Shown here one piece after another: positions 53,599-63,075 of a stretch of DNA of 64,000 bases. The notes beneath the pieces are model-generated. The model saw nothing but the letters and a program-made list of their open reading frames with translations. It searched no databases and was not told the DNA's origin. The stretch comes from Devosia sp. (lineage in GTDB: Bacteria; Pseudomonadota; Alphaproteobacteria; Rhizobiales; Devosiaceae). Made by a program: the position numbers and the translations under genes. Positions within the stretch are counted from its first letter, which is position 1, and every line of letters starts with the position of its first letter. Location of the stretch: contig NZ_JANQAH010000007.1 of NCBI RefSeq assembly GCF_024707125.1, positions 124,001 through 188,000 on the forward strand, given 5' to 3'.

Positions 53599-54767
53599 GC
53601 ACGCCCGACCGCATAGAGGAATTTGTCCTCGCTCTGCAAACCGGTTTTGTCGACGGGTCGATCACCAAGCTCAAACTCGGCGGCTATCATGGCGCCGAGG
53701 CGGACCTGAAGAGCGTCGAAGCACGCAAGGTCGCGATCAAGGCCGGCGAGCGGCTGAGCTTTGTGTTCCGGTACAAGACGCGCGACATCACCAAAAATCT
53801 CGTCATCGACGAAGCCATGAGCTTTGTGCGCGATGGGCTTCTCAATGAATTCCGCAGCGCGCGGCTCGAGACAACGGATTTTGACCTGCAGTTTGAGCGG
53901 CAGGGCGACAAGATCAGGCTGAAGAAAACCGAAGTTGCCGGCCGCGAGGCTGTGCAAGGTGGGCATGATCGCGCCAAGAACCGGCCGCTGACATCAGGCG
54001 ACAAGGTCTGGATGCAGGCTCTCGGCATCTCCGGCGCCGACGGCAAGGTGCTGGCCGCCTCGCAGGATAAGTTTCGACAAATCAACAAGATGGTCGAGAT
54101 TTTTGCGCCTTTGATTCATGAACTCTCGGCCAAAACGCCGCGCATCGTCGATATGGGCGCCGGCAAGGGTTATCTCGATTTCGCGCTGTTCGACTATCTG
54201 AAATCTGAGGGCAAAGAGGCCGAAGTGATCGGCGTCGAGATGCGTCCCAAACTGGTCGAGGACGGCAATAAGCTGGCCGAGAAGAGCGGTTTTGGAACCC
54301 TCAGTTTCGTGCCTGCTTCGATCCTCGACTACGACGCCAGCGGTGCCGACGCGGTCATTGCGCTGCATGCCTGCGATACGGCGACGGACGATGCGATCTT
54401 CAAGGGCATTTCATCTGGCGCCGAACTGATCGCAGTGGCGCCATGCTGCCACAAACAGGTGCGGCGGCAGATGGAGGCGGGGTCTTCGGACAATCGCCTC
54501 GATTTCCTGCTGCGCCATGGCACCTTCATGGAAAAGCAGGCCGAGATGGTCACCGATGGGCTCCGGGCCTTGTTGCTCGAAGCCTCGGGTTATCGCACCA
54601 AGGTTTTTGAGTTTGTCTCGGACGCACATACGCCCAAGAACAATCTTATCGTCGCGCAGAAGGGCAAAGCCGGTTCGCGGGAGGCGGCGCTGAAGCGCAT
54701 TGCCGAAGTGAAGGTCATGTTCGGAATCGAGAAGCATTATCTCGAAGGGTTGCTGGGCCTGAACTAA
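53595..54767 (+). CDS. Class I SAM-dependent methyltransferase (Methyltransf_32-like)
   Basis: I start at TTG 53595, which overlaps the prfC stop and has AAGGA six bases upstream. The 390-residue protein has a ~150-residue N-terminal part (LKLGGYHGAEADLKSVEARK) and a Rossmann methyltransferase domain: PRIVDMGAGKGYLDFALFDY as the SAM loop, VIGVEMRPKLVED, and VIALHACDTATDDAI with the AVAPCCHKQVRRQ segment. That CCHK motif is typical of the PF13679 group, which includes RNA methyltransferase-like proteins. Coupling to RF3 suggests a translation-linked substrate, unproven. It converges with the next gene with a 4-base overlap. Confidence 0.85.
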   Translation: MSTPDRIEEFVLALQTGFVDGSITKLKLGGYHGAEADLKSVEARKVAIKAGERLSFVFRYKTRDITKNLVIDEAMSFVRDGLLNEFRSARLETTDFDLQFERQGDKIRLKKTEVAGREAVQGGHDRAKNRPLTSGDKVWMQALGISGADGKVLAASQDKFRQINKMVEIFAPLIHELSAKTPRIVDMGAGKGYLDFALFDYLKSEGKEAEVIGVEMRPKLVEDGNKLAEKSGFGTLSFVPASILDYDASGADAVIALHACDTATDDAIFKGISSGAELIAVAPCCHKQVRRQMEAGSSDNRLDFLLRHGTFMEKQAEMVTDGLRALLLEASGYRTKVFEFVSDAHTPKNNLIVAQKGKAGSREAALKRIAEVKVMFGIEKHYLEGLLGLN

Positions 54768-55153
54768 GGTTTGGGCGGGGTGATCGTCACGAAGGATAGC
54801 GGCACGCGGTTCGACGTCTGCTGCGGTCCTTCCCATTCCCAGGGGTCGTAGAAGACGCCGCTGCGGCCGTCGTAGAGCATGAAGTGGTCGTCCATGACGT
54901 GGACGACCGCCAGTTCGTTGATGTCGTCCCAGCCAGCCGCGGCGGTGATTTCTCCAAGCTGCCAACCGAGTCCCGCCAGGACGGATTGCAGTTCGCTCCA
55001 ACTGGTCTGGTGATGCGCTTTGCCCGTCCAGTCGAACAGGGCCGCGATGGCGTCGTAGGATCGCCCCGTCAGCATCTGCAGGGTCACGACGCCGCAACCG
55101 TCTTCTCGCGGGCGCTGGGTGATGAAATGCAGGTGCGGCTCGGCTGTGGTCAT
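54764..55153 (-). CDS. Small peptidase C39-like protein
   Basis: From ATG 55153 (GAGGAAG upstream) the protein is 129 residues. It has the layout of a papain-like C39 domain: Cys20 in REDGCGVVTLQMLTG, then ALFDWTGKAHHQTSWSELQS and DDINELAVVHVMDDHFMLYD with His90, then GVFYDPWEW with Asp103. These form a possible Cys-His-Asp triad. There is no signal peptide and no ABC exporter nearby, so it is a stand-alone cytoplasmic domain; it may be a peptidase, a deamidase or an inactive relative. Recognised from motif order only. Confidence 0.65.
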   Translation of the reverse strand: MTTAEPHLHFITQRPREDGCGVVTLQMLTGRSYDAIAALFDWTGKAHHQTSWSELQSVLAGLGWQLGEITAAAGWDDINELAVVHVMDDHFMLYDGRSGVFYDPWEWEGPQQTSNRVPLSFVTITPPKP

Positions 55154-55282
55154 TCGATCTTCCTCTTTGTACCCATCGTGGCGAGCCATGCTGCCAATCG
55201 CAAGCGTCCATGCCCAAGCGCGACTTCCTAACCGGGCAGTGGAGGTCTATATCCCATTGGTACAGCAAGCCAAAAAAGACCT

Positions 55283-55603
55283 ATGACCAAAATCACCTTT
55301 GTTACGCCCAGCGGCGAACGCATTGAAACCGAAGCGGAAAACGGTTCCACAGTGATGGAAACGGCCATCATCAACGGTATTCCGGGCATTGTCGCCGAAT
55401 GCGGCGGCGCCTGCACCTGCGCCACCTGCCACGTCTATGTGGAAGAGGATTGGCGCGAGACCGTCGGTGGTCCGTCGATGATGGAAGAAGACATGCTCGA
55501 TTTCGCCTTCGATGTGAAGGATTCGAGCCGGTTGTCCTGCCAGATCAAGGTGCGGGATAATCTCGACGGTCTCGTGCTGCACGTTCCGACGCGCCAGGGC
55601 TAA
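55283..55603 (+). CDS. [2Fe-2S] ferredoxin, adrenodoxin type (1)
   Basis: The 106-residue ferredoxin has the cluster motif CGGACTCATCHVYV (Cys-X5-Cys-X2-Cys) and the distal cysteine in SSRLSCQIKV. EEDMLDFAFDVKDSSRLSCQ is the usual adrenodoxin-family acidic stretch. It is one of two such ferredoxins flanking the sulfur operon and is 53% or so identical by eye to the one at 62255 in the cluster region. It may feed electrons to sulfite reductase or to a P450-like partner elsewhere. Confidence 0.93.
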   Translation: MTKITFVTPSGERIETEAENGSTVMETAIINGIPGIVAECGGACTCATCHVYVEEDWRETVGGPSMMEEDMLDFAFDVKDSSRLSCQIKVRDNLDGLVLHVPTRQG

Positions 55604-56085
55604 GGGCACCGCTTGTAGACGAAGGGCATGCCCCAATGGTCGTCCGTCTCGGGAACTGTGTCGTAGAGATAGAATGTGTCTGGATCGATCCAGATAGCGA
55701 AGAAGGTGGGACCGCCGGCTATCGGCTCCCATCGTGCGCCGCCTCGGTCGGGCACCAGTTCCATGGCCGCGTCGGCTTCTACCTCGCGCGGTCCGAGATA
55801 AAAAATGTGCGTCTCGCTTGCCGCCTCGATGCGGACGGGCAGGGCGCAGATGGCGTAGTCCGTATCGGGTGTGCCCACTTCCATGGTGGGCATGCTCACC
55901 GACCAGGCGCCGACAAAGGGCGCGGATTTGCCGGCTTCGATAGCCGCCGTAGCCTCCGGCTTGGGTAGCGGTGTCAGGGCAAATGCCGTCGTGGTGCTGA
56001 GGCCCGTGGCCACAACTAAGAGCCGCAGGAACACCCGCAAAAAATGCTCCGCTGGGGGCAAATTTCGGTCGGCAAATTCTGGCAT
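55600..56085 (-). CDS. Predicted secreted hypothetical protein
   Basis: The frame continues back to 56232, but the first 49 residues look random. From ATG 56085 (161 residues) or GTG 56034 (144 residues) the protein opens with a hydrophobic export signal (FLRVFLRLLVVATGLSTTTA, then FALTPLPKPEA). The mature part, about 125 residues, includes APFVGAWSVSMPTMEVGTPD, two cysteines (YAICALPVR and VYKRCP at the end) and FFAIWIDPDTFYLYDTVPET. It resembles small periplasmic proteins of unknown function. It converges with the ferredoxin, 4-base overlap. Start uncertain. Confidence 0.6.
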   Translation of the reverse strand: MPEFADRNLPPAEHFLRVFLRLLVVATGLSTTTAFALTPLPKPEATAAIEAGKSAPFVGAWSVSMPTMEVGTPDTDYAICALPVRIEAASETHIFYLGPREVEADAAMELVPDRGGARWEPIAGGPTFFAIWIDPDTFYLYDTVPETDDHWGMPFVYKRCP

Positions 56086-56227
56086 ATTTGGCCTGATGTG
56101 GCGGGCGCTTTGCGTCGAACGGCGGGGGTCAGGATTATTTTGCCCGTCTTTGCTTTGCCAGTCTGGTGTCATTCTAAGGTGGCCCTCGCTAGGGAAATAT
56201 AAAAGCGATTGAATTTCAACGCCTTGC

Positions 56228-56270
56228 TCCAATCCCCGGCATTGGAATATTTTGCCTCATCGTTGGAATA
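56228..56270 (+). promoter_or_regulatory. TTGGAATA repeats before the sulfur operon
   Basis: TCCAAT and ATTGGA (56228-56246) form a dyad, and TTGGAATA at 56242-56249 is repeated at 56263-56270, exactly two helical turns away. The cysG start is nine bases later. This looks like a regulator-binding array for the sulfite-assimilation operon. Confidence 0.45.
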
Positions 56271-56278
56271 GGACTGTT

Positions 56279-57673
56279 ATGACTCGCCTCAACACATTCC
56301 CGTTGAGTTTCAAGGTCAAGGGCAAGCGCATTATGATCGTCGGCGGCACCGACGAGGCCCTGAACAAGGTCCGGTTGGTCGCAAAGACGACTGCTTCAAT
56401 AGAGATTTACGCTAGGAAGGTTGAGACCGATTTTTCTGGTTTTGACGTGACCGTTTTCGAGCGCCCGTTGACGGCCGAGGACGTGGCTGGTGTGGCGCTG
56501 GTTTTCGTGGCCGATGAGGGGCCGGATGGGCAGCTTGCCATGGCCGAGGCCCGCCGGCTGAACATTCCGCTCAATGTTGTCGACGTTCCCGCCGAATGCG
56601 ATTTTTACACCCCGTCTATCATCGACCGTGCGCCCCTGACCGTGGCGATTTCGACCGAGGGTGATGCGCCGGTATTGGCGCGGTTGGTGCGTGCGCAGAT
56701 CGAAGCGCTTCTGGCTCCGGGTCTCGGCAAGATTGCTGGTCTCGCCGGCAGGATGCGGCACAAGGTTGAAAGCCTGATCCACGAGGGTGCTGCCCGTCGA
56801 CGCTACTATGAGGACCTGGTCACTTCCACTTCCGTCGAGCGGGCTCTGGAAGAGGGGCGCGGCGAGGCCGAGGCGGAAACGCTGCTCGCGAGCCACGTCG
56901 AGAATGGCGTGGGGCAGGGCATCGTCTGGCTGATCGGGGCAGGCCCCGGCGCTGCTGATCTCCTTACCTTGCGCGCACAGCGTCTCCTGCAGCAAGCCGA
57001 TGTCATCGTGCATGACCAGTTGGTCCCGGCCGAAGTCGTGGAAATGGGCCGCCGCGATGCCGAGCAGATTTGCGTCGGCAAGGCCAAGGGCCATCATTCC
57101 TTCAGCCAGGCGCAGATCAATACGCTGATCGTGCGGCTGGCGAGCGAAGGCAAGAAGGTGGCGCGGCTGAAGTCGGGAGATCCGATGATCTTTGGGCGCG
57201 CCGGCGAAGAAATCGCGGCTCTGCGCAAGGCTGAGATCGAATACCAGATCGTGCCGGGCGTGAGCGCAGCGCTGGCCGCCGCCGCCGATACGGCTACGCC
57301 CGTCACCTTGCGAAAAGTGTCGAGTGGGCTTGTGGTCGCGACGGCGCATGGCGCCGATGATGGTGAGTTGGCCCATTGGGCCTCGCTCGCCGAAACCGGC
57401 CTGACCCTGGCGCTCTATATGGGCAAATCGATTGCTGCCGAAACGGCGGAACGGCTGGTGGCGCTGGGCGCCGCGGCCGATCTGCCGGTGGGCATTGTTG
57501 TGAATGCGGGACGGCCGGAAAGCCGTTCCTATGCGGGTAATTTGGGTGATCTCGCGCGTGGCGCGGTCGAGTTCGATGACGGCCCGGCCGTCATCCTGGT
57601 CGGTCGGGCCGTGGCGCATGGCGATTGGGTTGAGGCCGTTGCCAGGAATGCAGAAAGTTTCAAAGTAGCATGA
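56279..57673 (+). CDS. cysG: Siroheme synthase (precorrin-2 dehydrogenase / uroporphyrinogen-III methyltransferase)
   Basis: The 464-residue bifunctional protein makes siroheme for sulfite reductase. The N-terminal half (about 1-200) is the NAD-dependent dehydrogenase/ferrochelatase part (FKVKGKRIMIVGGTDEALNK, CDFYTPSIIDRAPLTVAIST). The C-terminal half (from about 215) is the SAM uroporphyrinogen methyltransferase (VWLIGAGPGAADLLTLRAQR, ADVIVHDQLV, RLKSGDPMIFGRAGEEI). Start ATG 56279. The DUF2849 gene overlaps its stop by four bases. In the first half, GGG/GGT in the nucleotide loop appears intact. Confidence 0.95.
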   Translation: MTRLNTFPLSFKVKGKRIMIVGGTDEALNKVRLVAKTTASIEIYARKVETDFSGFDVTVFERPLTAEDVAGVALVFVADEGPDGQLAMAEARRLNIPLNVVDVPAECDFYTPSIIDRAPLTVAISTEGDAPVLARLVRAQIEALLAPGLGKIAGLAGRMRHKVESLIHEGAARRRYYEDLVTSTSVERALEEGRGEAEAETLLASHVENGVGQGIVWLIGAGPGAADLLTLRAQRLLQQADVIVHDQLVPAEVVEMGRRDAEQICVGKAKGHHSFSQAQINTLIVRLASEGKKVARLKSGDPMIFGRAGEEIAALRKAEIEYQIVPGVSAALAAAADTATPVTLRKVSSGLVVATAHGADDGELAHWASLAETGLTLALYMGKSIAAETAERLVALGAAADLPVGIVVNAGRPESRSYAGNLGDLARGAVEFDDGPAVILVGRAVAHGDWVEAVARNAESFKVA

Positions 57674-57999
57674 GCAAGGAAATACTCACCGGCAACGAGT
57701 TGACCTCGGGCGCCACGGTTTATCTGTCGGCTGGCGGCACCTGGGTCGAGGGCCTGCATTTGGCCCGGCTCTTTGCCAAGGAAGAAGCGGCCGAGCGCGA
57801 TGGCGCTTTGGCGGCAACCAAGGCGACGGGTCGTGTCATCAGCCTCGAAATCGAGGAAGTCGATGTCGTCGATGGCGCGATCGTGCCCAAGCGGCTTCGC
57901 GAACGTATCCGGGCGGCGGGCCCCACCGCGCCCCTAACTCTTCATGGGCAGGCTTACGACCGCCAACATCTGGGTGAGGACGGTCATGTATCGATATGA
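57670..57999 (+). CDS. DUF2849 protein of the sulfite-reduction operon
   Basis: The 109-residue protein matches DUF2849, a small family found almost only between cysG and cysI in alphaproteobacteria. Features are LTSGATVYLSAGGTWVEGLH, ARLFAKEEAAERDGALAATK and VISLEIEEVDVVDGAIVPKR. It overlaps cysG by four bases and cysI by fourteen, so its amount is tied to both. Its role is unknown; context suggests assembly or function of sulfite reductase. Confidence 0.9.
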   Translation: MSKEILTGNELTSGATVYLSAGGTWVEGLHLARLFAKEEAAERDGALAATKATGRVISLEIEEVDVVDGAIVPKRLRERIRAAGPTAPLTLHGQAYDRQHLGEDGHVSI

Positions 58000-59644
58000 C
58001 GAGTTTGACGCCGCGTTTGTCGCGGGTCGCACGGCGCAGTTCGCCGATCAGGTGAAGCGCCGCCTTTCGGGCGAATTGACCGAAGACCAGTTCCGCCCGC
58101 TGCGGCTGATGAACGGGCTCTATCTGCAGCTCCACGCCTATATGCTGCGCGTCGCCGTGCCCTATGGCACGCTGTCTTCGCGGCAGATGCGCAAGCTTGC
58201 CCATATCGCCCGGGTCTATGACCGCGGCTATGGCCACTTCACGACGCGCCAGAACATCCAGTACAACTGGCCGAAGCTGAAGGATATTCCGGTCATTCTC
58301 GACGAGCTGGCCTCGGTCGAAATGCACGCGATCCAGACCTCGGGCAATTGCATCCGCAATGTCACGACCGATCAGTTTGCCGGCGCTGCCGCTGACGAGA
58401 TCATCGACCCGCGCCCGGTCGCTGAAATCCTGCGTCAGTGGTCGAGCCTGCATCCAGAATTTTCGTACCTGCCGCGGAAATTCAAGATCGCCATTACCGG
58501 CGCGCCGCACGACCGTGCCGCCATCCGCTTCCACGACATTGGCCTGCAGGCTGCCGTGAACGGGGCCGGCGAAATCGGCTGGGAAGTTTGGGTTGGTGGT
58601 GGCCTCGGCCGTACGCCGATGATCGCCAAGCTGATCAACAGCTTTGTGCCCAATGAGCACCTGCTGGCCTATCTCGAAAGCATCATGCGCGTTTACAACC
58701 GCTATGGGCGCCGGGACAACAAGTACAAGGCGCGTATCAAGATACTGGTGCACGAAGAGGGCCTTGAGACCATCAAGGGCCAGGTCGAGGCCGAATTTGC
58801 CGAGGTCCGCGGCGGCGTTCTTACCCTGCCGAGCGAGGAAGTCGACCGCATCAGCGCCTATTTCGCGCTGCCCGATTTTGCCGCGCAGACGCTGACCAAG
58901 ATCGATGTGGCCTACGAGTCCATCGTCGACCCTGCCTATGGCCGCTGGCTCGACAACAATATCAATGCCCACGCCCAGCCGGGCTATGCCTCGGTGACAG
59001 TGTCGCTCAAGCCCGTGGGCGGCGCGCCGGGTGATGCGACGGACAAGCAGATGGAGGTCGTCGCCGACCTCGCTGAAAAATACTCGTATGACGAGCTGCG
59101 CGTGACCCATGAGCAGAACCTGGTTCTGCCTCATGTGGCGCTGGCCGATCTCCGCGCTGTCTATGACGCGCTGGTGGCAGCCGATCTAGCCGAGGGCAAC
59201 AATAACCTCATCACCGACATGATCTGCTGCCCGGGCCTCGATTTCTGCGCTCTGGCCAATGCGCGTTCGATCCCGATCGCGCAGGAGATTTCCAGGAAGT
59301 TTGCTGAGCCGGCACGCCAGAAGGAAATCGGCGAGCTCAAGATCAAGATTTCCGGCTGCATCAATGCCTGCGGGCACCACCATGTCGGCCATATCGGCAT
59401 TCTGGGCGTCGAGAAGAAGGGCGGCGAGCTCTATCAGATCACGCTGGGCGGCGACGCCACCGAGCATGCTTCGGTCGGAAAAATCATCGGGCCGGGCTTT
59501 GAGGCCGAGAACGTGCCGGGCGCCATCGAAAAGCTGGTCGATTTCTACATCGCTCAACGCCAGGGTGCCGACGAGACTTTCATTCAAGCCTATCGGCGTC
59601 TTGGGGAAGCGCCCTTCAAGGAGGCCCTCTATGGGACTGCCTAA
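57986..59644 (+). CDS. cysI: Sulfite/nitrite reductase hemoprotein (siroheme, 4Fe-4S)
   Basis: The 552-residue protein from ATG 57986 catalyses six-electron reduction of sulfite to sulfide (nitrite reduction cannot be excluded by sequence). Both ferredoxin-like half-domains and siroheme domains are present. Siroheme-face residues lie in GHFTTRQNIQYNWPK and NVTTDQFAG. The cluster cysteines are in MICCPGLDFC and SGCINACGHHHVGHIG. The gene overlaps DUF2849 upstream and cysH downstream. Electrons probably come from ferredoxin/FNR, since no CysJ flavoprotein is present. Confidence 0.94.
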   Translation: MYRYDEFDAAFVAGRTAQFADQVKRRLSGELTEDQFRPLRLMNGLYLQLHAYMLRVAVPYGTLSSRQMRKLAHIARVYDRGYGHFTTRQNIQYNWPKLKDIPVILDELASVEMHAIQTSGNCIRNVTTDQFAGAAADEIIDPRPVAEILRQWSSLHPEFSYLPRKFKIAITGAPHDRAAIRFHDIGLQAAVNGAGEIGWEVWVGGGLGRTPMIAKLINSFVPNEHLLAYLESIMRVYNRYGRRDNKYKARIKILVHEEGLETIKGQVEAEFAEVRGGVLTLPSEEVDRISAYFALPDFAAQTLTKIDVAYESIVDPAYGRWLDNNINAHAQPGYASVTVSLKPVGGAPGDATDKQMEVVADLAEKYSYDELRVTHEQNLVLPHVALADLRAVYDALVAADLAEGNNNLITDMICCPGLDFCALANARSIPIAQEISRKFAEPARQKEIGELKIKISGCINACGHHHVGHIGILGVEKKGGELYQITLGGDATEHASVGKIIGPGFEAENVPGAIEKLVDFYIAQRQGADETFIQAYRRLGEAPFKEALYGTA

Positions 59645-60905
59645 ACTCGCTCCCGCCCAGGCGGCGCACGACAAGCTGAAGGCGTTGGGCATTCTGGCGC
59701 TTAACGGCATGTTCGACGAAATGGACGCACTTGGCGTCCTTCGCTACGCCGTGTCAGACGTGCTGCCGGGCGATCTCGCCATTGTGTCGTCCTTCGGGGC
59801 GGACTCGGCTGTGCTGCTGCATATGGTGGCGCAGGTCGATGCGTCTATGCCGGTCTACTTTCTAGAAACCGGCAAGCATTTTGCCGAGACGCTGGCCTAT
59901 GTCGAGACGCTGAAGAAGCAGTTTGGCCTACTCAACGTCCACGCCATTCATCCTGACGCCAATGACGTCAAGCGGTTCGACCCCAATGGCGACCTGTGGG
60001 AGACCGATCCCGACTCCTGCTGCCACATTCGCAAGACCGAGCCGCTGGAGCCGATCACCGAGCAATATGGCGGCTGGGTCACCGGGCGTAAGCGCTACCA
60101 GACCAAGGAACGCGGCGTGCTGCCGCATTTCGAGCTGACGAGCGATGATCGCATCAAGGTCAATCCGCTGGCCTATTTCTCCGACGCCGACGTCGTCGAA
60201 TATCGCCAGAAGCACAGCTTGCCCGAGCATCCGCTCTATGCCAAAGGCTACAAGTCCATTGGCTGCGCGCCTTGCACCTCGATCGTTGCCGAGGGCGAAG
60301 ATCCGCGCGCCGGACGGTGGCGCGGCCTCAATAAAAAGGAATGCGGCATCCATTATGACTTCAGTGGAGCGATCGCCAATCCGATGACTGCCGCAGCCCG
60401 CCACACCCTCTGGAAAGACGGTGCTTTTATTGCCGATCCCTTCAAGGAATGGGCCGAAGGCACCAATCCCTCCGAAGCGCGCTACGTCCATGTGCCGCTG
60501 CCCGAATTCCTCGCCAATCGCTCGGAATTTCTGGCCAATCCGCACCCGCTTGGGCTGCTGGTTTCGCCTGGGGAGAAGATCGAGGACGTGGTCGATGATC
60601 TCGCTCGCTTTGCCTCGATCGCCATCAAGTTCCCGGCCTTCTCGGATGGTCGCGGCTATTCGACCGCGCGCCTGCTTGTAGAGCGTTTCAAATATGCCGG
60701 TGAAATCAGGGCTGTAGGCGACGTTTTGCAGGATCAGATTCCGCATATGCGCCGCTGCGGCTTCAATGCGCTCGTCGTCACCCACGAGCCGAGCCGTCAA
60801 GCGCTGATCGAAAACCGTCTGCCGGAAATGGCCTTGTTCTACCAGCCTGTGGGCGTCACCGAAGTACCGCTTGGTACTCGCCCCTTCCTTCGTCGCGTCT
60901 CCTAG
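59631..60905 (+). CDS. cysH: Adenylyl-sulfate reductase fused to a DUF934 domain
   Basis: From ATG 59631 (AAGGAGG ideally spaced) the 424-residue protein has two parts. Residues 1-245 are CysH: SSFGADSAVLLHMVAQVD, the [4Fe-4S] ligands Cys130-Cys131 and Cys212/Cys215 (DPDSCCHIRK, GCAPCTS), which mark an APS rather than PAPS reductase, and catalytic Cys238 in KKECGIH. Residues about 258-424 are DUF934: TLWKDGAFIADPFKEW, AIKFPAFSDGRGYSTARLL, YAGEIRAVGDVLQDQI. No stop or restart separates them. In relatives these are usually neighbouring separate genes, so this is a fusion. It overlaps cysI by 14 bases. Confidence 0.92.
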   Translation: MGLPKLAPAQAAHDKLKALGILALNGMFDEMDALGVLRYAVSDVLPGDLAIVSSFGADSAVLLHMVAQVDASMPVYFLETGKHFAETLAYVETLKKQFGLLNVHAIHPDANDVKRFDPNGDLWETDPDSCCHIRKTEPLEPITEQYGGWVTGRKRYQTKERGVLPHFELTSDDRIKVNPLAYFSDADVVEYRQKHSLPEHPLYAKGYKSIGCAPCTSIVAEGEDPRAGRWRGLNKKECGIHYDFSGAIANPMTAAARHTLWKDGAFIADPFKEWAEGTNPSEARYVHVPLPEFLANRSEFLANPHPLGLLVSPGEKIEDVVDDLARFASIAIKFPAFSDGRGYSTARLLVERFKYAGEIRAVGDVLQDQIPHMRRCGFNALVVTHEPSRQALIENRLPEMALFYQPVGVTEVPLGTRPFLRRVS

Positions 60906-62084
<1,179 letters not shown>

Positions 62085-62108
62085 CGCCAGCCCATCCTCC
62101 GACCACCG

Positions 62109-62176
62109 CGTCATCCCCGCGAAAGCGGGGATCTCACTCGGCCCGCATCGAGATTCCCGCTTTCGCGGGAATGACG
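62109..62176. repeat. REP-like inverted repeat, family A
   Basis: GTCATCCCCGCGAAAGCGGG and its inverse AGATTCCCGCTTTCGCGGGA flank a short middle, between the FNR and second ferredoxin genes. Confidence 0.82.
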
Positions 62177-62254
62177 CCGTGGCAGGAACGAATGTCCTAC
62201 TTGCCTTGCCGCCTCATAGAAGGCTAAGCACGCCCCGCTGTTGAGGAGCGCCCC

Positions 62255-62578
62255 ATGAAGATCACCGTTACCGACCAGGCAGGCGAAGTGCACGAGCTCG
62301 AAGGGCTCGAAGGCTGGCGCGTCATGGAAGTCATTCGCGACTGGGGCCTCAACATCAAGGCCGAATGCGGCGGCGCGCTGAGCTGCGCCACCTGCCATGT
62401 CTATGTCGACAACGAATGGCTCGGCGCTGTCGGCGCGCCGAGTGACGAGGAAGAGGACATGCTCGATAGCGTGGGCGACGTAAAGCCGAACTCGCGGCTT
62501 TCCTGCCAGATCCTCTGCTCGGATGATCTGGATGGGCTCAAGCTGTCCCTGGCGCCGAGCGCGTCCAAGGATTTTTGA
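62255..62578 (+). CDS. [2Fe-2S] ferredoxin, adrenodoxin type (2)
   Basis: The 107-residue paralogue of the ferredoxin at 55283 has cluster motif CGGALSCATCHVYV and distal Cys in NSRLSCQILC, with the acidic EEEDMLDSVGDVKP stretch. A GAGGAG-type site precedes the ATG. It lies directly after the FNR gene, separated by a REP element, so FNR to ferredoxin electron flow is the natural reading. Confidence 0.93.
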   Translation: MKITVTDQAGEVHELEGLEGWRVMEVIRDWGLNIKAECGGALSCATCHVYVDNEWLGAVGAPSDEEEDMLDSVGDVKPNSRLSCQILCSDDLDGLKLSLAPSASKDF

Positions 62579-62587
62579 GGTAGCGCC

Positions 62588-63052
62588 TCAGCCGATGCTT
62601 GGCGCATCGCGCTCAGCATCGAGCAGTTTTCGCACCTTTTCCAGCACCGGCAAGGCGGTGAGCAGTTCGTCCGCCGAAACGCCTTCAATGACGAACTGAA
62701 AAGCCGGCGCGAGCCGGGCAATGGCATCATCGCGAAAAGCGCGGCCCTCCGGGGTCAGCCTGACCAGCTTTGAGCGGCGGTCCGTCGGGTGCGGCTCGAT
62801 GGCGACAAAGCCATGCCGGCCGAGCACGGTCAGCGTATGGGTCATGGTGGCTTTGGTCACCTGGAGCGCATTGGCGATCTGCAGCGGCGTGCGGCCATCG
62901 CCAAGGCGGGCCAGGTGATTGAGCACGATGAAATGGGACAGATGCAGGCCGAGTGGAATGAGGCGTGTAAACAGCGCGCTCGCCAGTTGCGAAACAATGC
63001 CGATCTCGTTGAAGAACCCGAAAACCAGAGTTCCGGCCTGCTCCTTGTCCAT
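62588..63052 (-). CDS. MarR-family transcriptional regulator
   Basis: The 154-residue protein has the winged helix of MarR: FIVLNHLARLGDGRTPLQIA, NALQVTKATMTHTLTVLGRH and the wing FVAIEPHPTDRRSKLVRLTP. It lies 23 bases downstream of the nitroreductase on the same strand and probably regulates it. Such pairs respond to quinones, phenolics or other electrophiles. It converges with the ferredoxin. Confidence 0.92.
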   Translation of the reverse strand: MDKEQAGTLVFGFFNEIGIVSQLASALFTRLIPLGLHLSHFIVLNHLARLGDGRTPLQIANALQVTKATMTHTLTVLGRHGFVAIEPHPTDRRSKLVRLTPEGRAFRDDAIARLAPAFQFVIEGVSADELLTALPVLEKVRKLLDAERDAPSIG

Positions 63053-63075
63053 GTCCGCTTACCCTGAAAACGCCG

